Of a DNA stretch of 64,000 bases, positions 53,453 through 61,195 are shown one piece after another. Below the pieces are notes generated by a model that was given only the letters and a program-made list of their open reading frames with translations, had not been told where the DNA came from and ran no database searches. Origin of the DNA: Paludibacter sp963678465 (GTDB lineage Bacteria; Bacteroidota; Bacteroidia; Bacteroidales; Paludibacteraceae). Position numbers and translations under genes: made by a program. The stretch covers positions 2,418,001 through 2,482,000 of the forward strand of contig OY782858.1 in the NCBI GenBank assembly GCA_963678465.1. The letters run 5' to 3'. How positions within the stretch are numbered: position 1 is the stretch's first letter; every line of letters starts with the position of its first letter.

Positions 53453-54058
53453 ATGGCTATACAATTTCAATACAATAAAACATCGCTACAAGTACTTGAG
53501 AAAAACCTCAAAATGCGGGTTCGTGCTTTGCCTACAATAAAAAATAAGGAAAGTGCCCTGCGTGTTGAAGTGAAACGTGCCAAAGATGAAATAGTAACAC
53601 TTGAAACCGAAGTAGAACAACGCATTGCCGCATATGATAAAATGCTGGCTTTGTGGGGCGAATTTGACACTTCCCTATTGCAAGTAAAGGATGTGATAAT
53701 GAGTGTAAAAAAAATAGCAGGTGTTCGCATACCCGTTTTAAACGATGTTATTTACAGCTCAAAGCCCTATAGTTTATTCAACTCTCCCAAGTGGATAGCC
53801 GACGGGCTGACACAACTCAAGGAGCTGGCTCAGGTAGGCATTGAGCAGGAATTTTGTGTACAGAAACTTAACCTGCTCGAATATGCTCGTAAAAAGACCA
53901 CACAAAAAGTGAATCTGTTCGAAAAAGTACAGATTCCTGGTTATGAGGAAGCCATAATAAAGATCAAACGTTTTATGGAAGATGAGGAAAACCTTTCTAA
54001 ATCGTCGCAAAAAATCGTAAAATCACGTCAACAAAAAATGAAGGAGGCTGAGTTATGA
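53453..54058 (+). CDS. atpD: V-type ATPase subunit D
   Basis: 201 residues, long antiparallel coiled coil of the central rotor. QFQYNKTSLQVLEKNLKMRV at the start and KKTTQKVNLFEKVQIPGYEE near the C-terminus are the family landmarks (RRVNALE-type motif changed to QKVNLFE). It overlaps subunit I by 4 nt (ATGA). Confidence 0.93.
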   Translation: MAIQFQYNKTSLQVLEKNLKMRVRALPTIKNKESALRVEVKRAKDEIVTLETEVEQRIAAYDKMLALWGEFDTSLLQVKDVIMSVKKIAGVRIPVLNDVIYSSKPYSLFNSPKWIADGLTQLKELAQVGIEQEFCVQKLNLLEYARKKTTQKVNLFEKVQIPGYEEAIIKIKRFMEDEENLSKSSQKIVKSRQQKMKEAEL

Positions 54059-55890
54059 TATTAAAGATGAAACGCTATACTTTTCTGGTATATCACCGGC
54101 AATACAACGAATTTCTTGAAAAACTGAAAGACACGGGTGTGTTGCATGTAATCGAAAAACCGGGAGGGATTGCTGAGAATGATGTTTTACGTGAAAAAAT
54201 GCAATTGTCTTCACGTGTAAAAAACGTACTGAAGCGGCTTGAAAAACGTATTCCAAAAAACGCGGTTCAGTTGCCAGCCAACAAAGCTGCGGATGGAATT
54301 GAGCTACTTTCGAAAGCCGAAGCAATTTTGGCTGAAAAAGAGGCGCTGGAACAAAAGCTTCAGCTTACTGAGAAAGAACGTGAACGGATGGAGGTATGGG
54401 GCATTTTCAGTCATGAGAGCATTGAAAAATTAAAAGATGCTGGTTTTGTTCTTCGATTCTTTAGCTGCAATTTACGAAAATTCGACCAGGAATGGGAAGT
54501 GTTGTATAACGCTTTTGAAATTGACACCATAGGCACTACACGTTACTTTGTGACGATTACTCGACCTGAGGAATCGGTCGATATTGAAGCTGATCAGGTA
54601 AAATTATCGTCGAAAACTGCCGAACAATTAGATGTTGAGATAACAGCCATCAGATCAAAAATTGATTTACAAAATGCTTTGTTCCAAAAAATGGCGATAG
54701 AAGATTACAATTCGCTGAAGTTTGCTCAGGCGCAAATTATTGAGAATATTGATTTTGCCAAAGTAATGCTTAATACTCAGTCCGAAGCAGATGACCGAGT
54801 GATGATACTTGAAGGTTGGTGTCCAGAAGAGTCGGAAAGCACATTGAACAATTACCTGGAATCGACGGATGTTTATTATGAGACAGCTATTCCAACTGAA
54901 GAGGATAAAGTACCCATCAAACTAAAAAACAATAAGTTTACCCGACTTTTTGAAATGATAGGCGAGCTGTATGATTTACCGAATTACCATGAACTTGATT
55001 TAACTCCATTTTTCGCACCGTTTTACATGTTGTTTTTCGGGTTGTGTCTGGGCGATGTTGGGTACGGATTTATATTTGTTATTGCCGCCATAATTCTTAG
55101 AAGAAAAGTTTCTGACACATTGAAACCAGTTTTTTCATTGGTCATGCTGTTAGGAATTTCAACGATCATAATGGGTGCTATTGGAGGTAATGTATTTGGA
55201 TATAGCCTTATAGATGCTAAAATTGAATGGCTCGAATCCTACAAGAAATACATGATGGACTCCAACAAACTCTTCAACGTGGCACTTATTCTTGGAGTGG
55301 TTCAAATTATTTTCGGAATGATTATCAAGGCTGTCGGAACAGTTCGCAGATACGGTTTTGCAGCATCGCTTTCTACATGGGGCTGGCTCATCATTATTCT
55401 CGGATGTGGTGGAACATATGCGCTGAATATGTTTATGGGAATAGATGCTCAACTCGTGCTATATCTATATTATGGATTTGGAGGAGTAGGTGGATTAATG
55501 GTATTTTTATTAAACGACCTGAAAAGAAATCCGTTTATCAATGTGGGCGCAGGTTTATGGGATGCATATAACATGATTCTCGGTGTTATCGGCGATGTAC
55601 TTTCGTACATCCGTCTGTTTGCCCTGGGCATTTCAGGTGCTGTTATGGGTTTTGTTTTCAACGATTTGGCATTCAACCTTAGTGGAGACATTCCGGTATT
55701 AAGTCCGATAATAATGATAATCATACTTTTAATTGGCCACGGATTGAATATCTTTATGTCGAGTTTGAGTGCGTTTGTTCATCCTATGCGTTTGACTTTT
55801 GTTGAATTTTATAAGAATTCCGGTTTTGAAGGCGGAGGAAAAAAATACAAGCCCTTTGCGGCTTACAAAGAAGAAAATAAACTTTTCTGA
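54055..55890 (+). CDS. atpI: V-type ATPase subunit I (a-subunit)
   Basis: 611 residues. Cytoplasmic N-terminal half with coiled coil (residues about 1-310), then about seven membrane helices from residue 320 (LDLTPFFAPFYMLFFGLCLG, LPLAIGLVLG-like VFSLVMLLGISTIIMGAIG) and the transport-critical arginine region SYIRLFALGISGAVM (about 520) near the proton/sodium half-channels. The final FVHPMRLTFVEFYKNSGFEG motif is characteristic. Start at the ATG overlapping atpD; an ATG 12 nt later is an alternative. Confidence 0.93.
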   Translation: MILKMKRYTFLVYHRQYNEFLEKLKDTGVLHVIEKPGGIAENDVLREKMQLSSRVKNVLKRLEKRIPKNAVQLPANKAADGIELLSKAEAILAEKEALEQKLQLTEKERERMEVWGIFSHESIEKLKDAGFVLRFFSCNLRKFDQEWEVLYNAFEIDTIGTTRYFVTITRPEESVDIEADQVKLSSKTAEQLDVEITAIRSKIDLQNALFQKMAIEDYNSLKFAQAQIIENIDFAKVMLNTQSEADDRVMILEGWCPEESESTLNNYLESTDVYYETAIPTEEDKVPIKLKNNKFTRLFEMIGELYDLPNYHELDLTPFFAPFYMLFFGLCLGDVGYGFIFVIAAIILRRKVSDTLKPVFSLVMLLGISTIIMGAIGGNVFGYSLIDAKIEWLESYKKYMMDSNKLFNVALILGVVQIIFGMIIKAVGTVRRYGFAASLSTWGWLIIILGCGGTYALNMFMGIDAQLVLYLYYGFGGVGGLMVFLLNDLKRNPFINVGAGLWDAYNMILGVIGDVLSYIRLFALGISGAVMGFVFNDLAFNLSGDIPVLSPIIMIIILLIGHGLNIFMSSLSAFVHPMRLTFVEFYKNSGFEGGGKKYKPFAAYKEENKLF

Positions 55891-55947
55891 TTTTTTGTGT
55901 TAACTGAAAAAATAAATTAATCAAAATAACTTTTTAAAAATTAAATT

Positions 55948-56397
55948 ATGGAACCAATTATTTTAGCGTATATCGGAATTGGATTAATGGTCGGCATGTC
56001 GGGAGTTGGTAGCGCTTATGGAGTTACAATTACCGGAAACGCAACAATCGGCGCATTGAAAAAAAACGGCGATGCCTTTGGTAATTACATGGTATTGTGC
56101 GCTTTGCCCGGAACCCAGGGATTATATGGCTTTTTGGGATACTTCTTACTTAAATCTCATCTGACTCCTGAAATGACATGGCCTGCAGCAGCAGCAATTT
56201 TTGGAGGAGGTTTAGCACTTGCGCTGACAGGTTTTTTCTCTGCCATTCGTCAGGGGCAGGTTTGTGCCAATGGTATTTCCGGAATCGGTTCAGGATACGA
56301 TGTTTTTGGGAAAACACTTATCCTTGCAGCCTTCCCTGAATTGTATGCCATCGTTTCGCTGGCAGCAGTGTTTATGATCGGAGGCTCTATTTTATAA
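55948..56397 (+). CDS. atpK: V-type ATPase subunit K (proteolipid), Na+-type ligands
   Basis: 149 residues, four membrane helices. Helix 2 has PGTQGLYGF, helix 3 RQGQVCANG and helix 4 FPELYAIVS. In the Na+ V-ATPase of Enterococcus hirae (NtpK) the Na+ ligands are Leu61, Thr64, Gln65, Gln110 and Glu139; the corresponding Thr, Gln, Gln and Glu are all present here. This predicts Na+ rather than H+ coupling. Only one of the two hairpins carries the acidic residue, as in V-type K proteins. A strong terminator follows. Confidence 0.92.
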   Translation: MEPIILAYIGIGLMVGMSGVGSAYGVTITGNATIGALKKNGDAFGNYMVLCALPGTQGLYGFLGYFLLKSHLTPEMTWPAAAAIFGGGLALALTGFFSAIRQGQVCANGISGIGSGYDVFGKTLILAAFPELYAIVSLAAVFMIGGSIL

Positions 56398-56416
56398 AAT
56401 TACAACACTTATTGTT

Positions 56417-56458
56417 AAGAAGCTCAAACGTCGATGCGTTTGAGCTTCTTGCATTTTG
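56417..56458 (+). terminator. Intrinsic terminator of the V-ATPase operon
   Basis: A perfect 14-bp stem, AAGAAGCTCAAACG with CGTTTGAGCTTCTT, loop TCGATG, followed by a short T-tract. Confidence 0.9.
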
Positions 56459-56477
56459 GTTTTCTTATAAAAAAAGC

Positions 56478-56485
56478 TACTTTTG
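56478..56485 (+). promoter_or_regulatory. -7 box TACTTTTG of the M23-like gene
   Basis: Exact TAnnTTTG match; the transcript would start about 28 nt before the ATG at 56519. Confidence 0.5.
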
Positions 56486-56518
56486 TATTTATATCCATAT
56501 GAGAAATATTCAATAACC

Positions 56519-57385
56519 ATGAAAAAGAAAAGAGTTAATCTAAGATCTTTTTTTCAAAAATTGCGTTTTCAATACCGAGTATCGGTACTGAACGAAAACA
56601 CGCTGGAAGAATCATGGCATATTCGTTTATCGCGCCTTAGTGTATTGATATATGCATCATCGCTGATTATAATGACCTTTATCCTTATTACCATTCTGAT
56701 TTTTACCACACCAATCCGTTTTTACTTGCCCGGATATGGCGAAAGTGGAAACCGTGGAAAAATTATTTCAGAATCAATGTACGTCGATTCGCTGCTTCAG
56801 GAAATTGAACTACAAAGCGGATATCTTACTGTATTGAAAAAAGTGATTGAAGGCGAAATAAAACCCGACTCGATTGCAACGCTCGACTCGGCGCAAATGA
56901 AACAGGTGGCTGTAGAATATCTCGAAAAAACAAAAGCCGAAAAAGAGTTTACTGAGAAATTTGAACGGGAAGAAAAATATAATTTATCAACCATTCAGGC
57001 CGAAACAAATCAAAATATCTATGTATTTTTCCGCCCAACCAAAGGTGTTATCTCTTCGTCGTTCAACATGGGTGAAGGGCAATATGGAATCAACATCATC
57101 ACTTCGCCAAACGAATCGGTCGTAAGCGTTTTGGCCGGAACTGTTGTATATGCAGCTTTTACTTTCGATTTTGGCTGGGTAATACAGGTGCAGCATGAGG
57201 ACAACTACCTCTCGATTTATAAAAACAACACACGCCTCCTTAAAAAGGCAGGCGATAAGGTAAAAGCAGGCGAAGGAATTGCCGTAACAGGCGAAAAGGC
57301 TGAAAACAAAACAGGCACACAATTTTATTTTGAACTCTGGAAACAAGGCAAACCTGTGAATCCTGAGGATGTGATCATCTTTTAA
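56519..57385 (+). CDS. M23 (LytM-like) family protein lacking catalytic residues
   Basis: 288 residues from ATG 56519 (a TTG 36 nt upstream also opens the frame). One membrane helix (about 45-68, LSVLIYASSLIIMTFILITI) and a periplasmic coiled-coil linker precede a LytM fold: GQYGINIITSPNESVVSVLA in place of the canonical HxGxD motif, IQVQHEDNYLSIY, GDKVKAGEGIAVTGEK and GTQFYFELWKQGKPVNPEDV. The His and Asp of HxxxD are Tyr and Asn, and HLHFE is QFYFE. As in EnvC/NlpD it probably activates amidases rather than cutting peptidoglycan. It precedes dxr by 54 nt. Confidence 0.8.
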   Translation: MKKKRVNLRSFFQKLRFQYRVSVLNENTLEESWHIRLSRLSVLIYASSLIIMTFILITILIFTTPIRFYLPGYGESGNRGKIISESMYVDSLLQEIELQSGYLTVLKKVIEGEIKPDSIATLDSAQMKQVAVEYLEKTKAEKEFTEKFEREEKYNLSTIQAETNQNIYVFFRPTKGVISSSFNMGEGQYGINIITSPNESVVSVLAGTVVYAAFTFDFGWVIQVQHEDNYLSIYKNNTRLLKKAGDKVKAGEGIAVTGEKAENKTGTQFYFELWKQGKPVNPEDVIIF

Positions 57386-57439
57386 GCAAAACTTACTCAT
57401 TAACAAATTGGCAAATTAGTATATTGGCACATTAAATTT

Positions 57440-58597
57440 ATGTCTGAAAATAAAAAACAAATCGCAATTCTGGGTTCTACCGGCTCTATTGGAAGACAAG
57501 CGCTGGAAGTAATTGCCGATAACAATGAGCAATTCGAAGTATATGCTTTGACAGCCAATAATCAGATCGATTTGCTTATAGAACAAGCACTCCGATTTCG
57601 CCCGGAAATGGTGGTGATTGCCAACGAGCAGCACTACCTGAAACTGAAAGATGCGTTGGCAGGACTGCCAATAAAGGTTTTTGCAGGAAATGAGTCGGTG
57701 GCTCAAATTGCCGAAATGCAACCTATCGACATAGTGCTGACCGCTATGGTTGGCTATTCAGGGTTGAAACCAACCATCAATGCCATTAAAGCAGGAAAGA
57801 AAATTGCGCTGGCCAACAAGGAAACGCTTGTGGTAGCCGGTGAACTGATTTGCGACCTTGTAAAACAATATAATTCATCTATTATTCCTGTTGACTCTGA
57901 ACATTCTGCCATTTTTCAATGTTTGACGGGCGAAGGGAATAATTCGATAGAAAAACTAATACTAACGGCCTCGGGTGGACCATTCAGGACAAAATCAATT
58001 GACGAATTGAAACATGTAACTCGTGCTCAGGCATTGAGACATCCGAATTGGGACATGGGAGCTAAAATCACTATCGATTCGGCCAGCATGATGAACAAGG
58101 GATTCGAAATCATCGAAGCCAAATGGCTGTTCGGAGTTTCACCCGAACAAATAGATGTGGTGGTTCATCAACAGTCGATTATTCATTCGATGGTACAATT
58201 TGCCGATGGATCCATAAAAGCTCAACTTGGACTACCCGATATGAAACTGCCTATTCAATATGCATTTACATATCCCGACAGGCTTAAAACAAATTTCCCT
58301 CGTCTCGATTTTAATATCTGTACACAATTTACCTTCGAGCAGCCTGATATGGAACGGTTCAGGAATCTGGCATTTGCTTATTATGCTATGGATCGGGGCG
58401 GTAATATGCCTTGTATTCTGAATGCTGTTAACGAAATAGTGGTAGCTGAATTTCTGAAAGATAAAATCGGTTTTCTGCAAATGAGCGACATTATCGAAAA
58501 GGTAATGGATAAAGCAGAATTTATAGCCAATCCTAGCTACGAGGATTATGTGAAAACCGACGAAATGGTGAGATTACTCACCAAAGATTTTATTTAA
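57440..58597 (+). CDS. dxr: 1-deoxy-D-xylulose 5-phosphate reductoisomerase
   Basis: 385 residues. NADPH-binding ILGSTGSIGRQALEVI (10-25), catalytic VDSEHSAIFQC (Asp-Ser-Glu metal site), TASGGPFR, then KITIDSASMMNKGFEIIEAK (positions of the conserved KKxTxDSATM-type motif) and NEIVVAEFL. Performs the first committed step of the MEP isoprenoid pathway. It precedes rseP (gap 218 nt), a common Bacteroidota arrangement. Confidence 0.96.
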   Translation: MSENKKQIAILGSTGSIGRQALEVIADNNEQFEVYALTANNQIDLLIEQALRFRPEMVVIANEQHYLKLKDALAGLPIKVFAGNESVAQIAEMQPIDIVLTAMVGYSGLKPTINAIKAGKKIALANKETLVVAGELICDLVKQYNSSIIPVDSEHSAIFQCLTGEGNNSIEKLILTASGGPFRTKSIDELKHVTRAQALRHPNWDMGAKITIDSASMMNKGFEIIEAKWLFGVSPEQIDVVVHQQSIIHSMVQFADGSIKAQLGLPDMKLPIQYAFTYPDRLKTNFPRLDFNICTQFTFEQPDMERFRNLAFAYYAMDRGGNMPCILNAVNEIVVAEFLKDKIGFLQMSDIIEKVMDKAEFIANPSYEDYVKTDEMVRLLTKDFI

Positions 58598-58815
58598 TGA
58601 CGAATTGTCAGATAAATCGGAGAATCTTCTTCAAAGAAAAAATATCAGTTTAATATCGTTTTCAATCCCTGCCTCTTTGTTCGAAACACTAACAAACGCA
58701 CGGTATTTGATGAACCTTTTTAATGAATGGTTGGCTTAAAAAATCAATCGAATAAAAACAGAATTATTTACAAAAAACTCCGTTCAATAAATTTTTACGG
58801 AGCAAAATACTATTT

Positions 58816-60303
58816 ATGGAAACCTTTTTAATCAGAGCATTACAATTAATTCTTAGTTTATCAATATTAGTAGTTCTTCACGAATTCGGGCATTTTTTCT
58901 TTGCACGTTTATTCAAAGTCCGTGTTGATAAATTTTATATGTTTTTCAACCCTACCATTTCGCTTGTAAGAGCAAAAAAAATCAACGGACAATGGCAGGT
59001 ACGCTTTTTTGCGAAAAATGTACCCGCCAACGAACGTCCCAAACGGGATGCCGATGGCGACATCATTGTTGATGCAAAGGGTCGGCAGGTAGTTGAACAA
59101 ATTCCACTTCACGAACTGCCCGAAGGTGATTGGCGCAAATATCCCGAAACCACCGAGTGGGGTATCGGCTGGCTTCCGCTGGGTGGGTATTGCAAAATTG
59201 CAGGTATGATTGACGAGTCGATGGATGCCTCGCAGCTAAACGCAGAACCACAACCATGGGAATACAGATCGAAACCGGTATGGCAAAGGCTTCCCATCAT
59301 TATCGGCGGTGTATTTGTGAATTTTATTCTGGCCATGGTGATTTATGCAGCCGTACTTTTCACCTGGGGAAAAGAATATCTGCCTCTCGAAAATGCAAAA
59401 TACGGTCTTCAATTCTCTAAAACACTTATTGACAATGGATTTCAGAATGGCGACAATATTGTTGCCATCGACGGAAAAACGATAGAGCAAACAGCCGATG
59501 TAATTGAAGGAATACTTATTGATTCGAAACGAAATGTTACCGTTGATCGCAATGGCGAGAAGCTGACTATAGCGCTTCCTTCTGATTTTGCTCAAAAGGT
59601 ATTAGCTGCCGAAGAAACAAGTCTGATATCAATACGTTATCCGTTTGTTGTTGAAGAAGTTTCCGATGGGAGTCCTGCTGCCGATGCTAAACTTCAGAGA
59701 GGCGATAGCGTTGTGGCAATAAACGGCAAAAGTGCCACTATTTTTCAGGATGTAGCTGCCGAACTTGAAGTCTCGAAAAACAAACAAATCGATCTTTCCT
59801 TTTATCGCAACGGGCAGCTTATGCAGTCGAAAGTTCAGTTGAGCGACGATGGAAAGTTGGGAGTAATGATGAAATCTCCATTCGAGTTTCTTACAACAAA
59901 GAAAATTGAATACGGATTCTTCGAAGCAATACCAGCAGGAATTACAGTAGGTTGGGAAACACTATCGAGCTATGTTAAGCAGTTCAAACTCATTTTCTCG
60001 AAAGAAGGAGCCAAACAGTTAGGTGGATTTGGCAGTATTGGCAAAATGTTCCCAAAAGTATGGGACTGGCAGGTTTTTTGGTCGATGACGGCATTGTTAT
60101 CTATCGTACTGGCATTCATGAACTTTCTTCCTATTCCAGCGCTCGACGGTGGTCACGTCATTTTCCTTGTGTACGAAATGGTTACCAAACGCAAGCCCAA
60201 CGAAAAATTCATGGAATACTCGCAAACGGCGGGAATGTTGCTACTATTTGTGTTGCTGATCTTTGCTAACGGAAATGATATTTTCAAGGCAATATTTAAG
60301 TAA
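58816..60303 (+). CDS. rseP: RseP-type site-2 intramembrane metalloprotease
   Basis: 495 residues. HEFGH at 22-26 is the M50 zinc motif within the first membrane helix; two PDZ domains follow (about 205-260 and 285-345, e.g. GDNIVAIDGKTIEQTADVIE and GDSVVAINGKSATIFQ), then membrane helices with IPALDGGHVIFLVYE, which contains the third zinc ligand. It cleaves membrane-embedded substrates, typically anti-sigma factors or signal peptides. Length and layout match the family. Confidence 0.95.
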   Translation: METFLIRALQLILSLSILVVLHEFGHFFFARLFKVRVDKFYMFFNPTISLVRAKKINGQWQVRFFAKNVPANERPKRDADGDIIVDAKGRQVVEQIPLHELPEGDWRKYPETTEWGIGWLPLGGYCKIAGMIDESMDASQLNAEPQPWEYRSKPVWQRLPIIIGGVFVNFILAMVIYAAVLFTWGKEYLPLENAKYGLQFSKTLIDNGFQNGDNIVAIDGKTIEQTADVIEGILIDSKRNVTVDRNGEKLTIALPSDFAQKVLAAEETSLISIRYPFVVEEVSDGSPAADAKLQRGDSVVAINGKSATIFQDVAAELEVSKNKQIDLSFYRNGQLMQSKVQLSDDGKLGVMMKSPFEFLTTKKIEYGFFEAIPAGITVGWETLSSYVKQFKLIFSKEGAKQLGGFGSIGKMFPKVWDWQVFWSMTALLSIVLAFMNFLPIPALDGGHVIFLVYEMVTKRKPNEKFMEYSQTAGMLLLFVLLIFANGNDIFKAIFK

Positions 60304-60332
60304 AAAAAGGAACCCTGAAACGTCTTTAAATA

Positions 60333-60692
60333 ATGAAACCACAATTATTGTGTTACCCCAAATGCGGGACATGCCAAAAGGCTGAAAAATGGCTCAGAGC
60401 AAACGGAATTGACTACACATATCGTCCAATAAAAGAAGAGAATCCAACAGTGGAAGAACTTTCGTTGTGGATAGATAGAAGTGGACTCCCGACAAGTAAG
60501 TTTTTTAATACGAGTGGATTGTTGTACAAAGAAAACAACATGAAAGACAAAGTAAAAACAATGTCGAAGGAAGAACTTATTAAAACTCTGTCGGAAAACG
60601 GATTAATGGTAAAAAGACCTATCCTTCTTTTTGGAGAAAAGGTGTTGGTTGGCTTCAAAGAAGAAGAGTGGATTGAACTGTTTTTGAAATAA
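60333..60692 (+). CDS. ArsC/Spx family thioredoxin-fold protein
   Basis: 119 residues. YPKCGTCQKAEKWLRANGID (8-27) carries a CGTC redox pair at the position where Spx has CxxC and ArsC a single Cys; RPIKEENPTVEELSLW, LPTSKFFNTSGLLYKE and NGLMVKRPILLFGE are the ArsC-family landmarks. Annotations of this group vary between arsenate reductase-like and Spx/MgsR-like; it lacks the Spx-specific regulator region, so a thiol oxidoreductase is most likely. It follows rseP by 29 nt and ends at a terminator. Confidence 0.9.
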   Translation: MKPQLLCYPKCGTCQKAEKWLRANGIDYTYRPIKEENPTVEELSLWIDRSGLPTSKFFNTSGLLYKENNMKDKVKTMSKEELIKTLSENGLMVKRPILLFGEKVLVGFKEEEWIELFLK

Positions 60693-60712
60693 GATGATTT
60701 AAATTTATAAGA

Positions 60713-60749
60713 AATAAGCCGTAGAATTCGCTTCTACGGCTTATTTTTT
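60713..60749 (+). terminator. Intrinsic terminator of the arsC-like gene
   Basis: AATAAGCCGTAGAA pairs with TTCTACGGCTTATT around a short loop and is followed by six T. Confidence 0.9.
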
Positions 60750-60755
60750 GATAGA

Positions 60756-60945
60756 TTATTCCTGCTCAATTTTCGTTAGACTCTCCTCTTGTTGTTTATT
60801 TTTAAATTTCAGTGGAGTAAGTCCATATTTTTTCAAAAAACACCTAACGCCTCATCTGTAATCTCTCCTTCTTCTTGTTTTCCATCATAAGTGCGTGAAT
60901 TTATGGAATCGAAAAGAATTAAGTTATCGTCAGTCAGAGGAACTA
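60756..60945 (-). pseudogene. Decayed protein-coding remnant, frameshifted
   Basis: On the minus strand a stretch of protein-like sequence, VPLTDDNLILFDSINSRTYD followed by GKQEEGEITDEALGVF, ends in a stop after a T6 run near 60838; shifting the frame there continues as KKYGLTPLKFKNKQQEESLT to a stop at 60756. This looks like the C-terminal end of a broken gene of unknown family. An opposite-strand frame (60895-61101) across part of it is judged fortuitous. The rest of 60946-61195 holds no gene. Confidence 0.35.
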
Positions 60946-61195
60946 ATCATTCGAAGAACAAAAAAATTCGGAGCGGACAAATTCTTCGTTATCTTTATTG
61001 TCAATAAAATAGAAAATGAATTTATTCTACGCATAAGCAATTGGAATTCTGACGATTTAGCTATTCAGATCGAAATTTTCCGAACTGATTGTCAGGCATG
61101 AATAATTATCAATATTCAAAAAATGTCAATTTGTACACAATCACTTATTGCAATTTTAATATATTTGACGTCAGGTACAATAAAATCAACAAAAA

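Noticed and set aside
60895..61101. 68-codon plus-strand frame beginning with GTG
   Set aside because: No family, no promoter or start signal, and it runs opposite to a protein-like remnant; kept only as uncertain.
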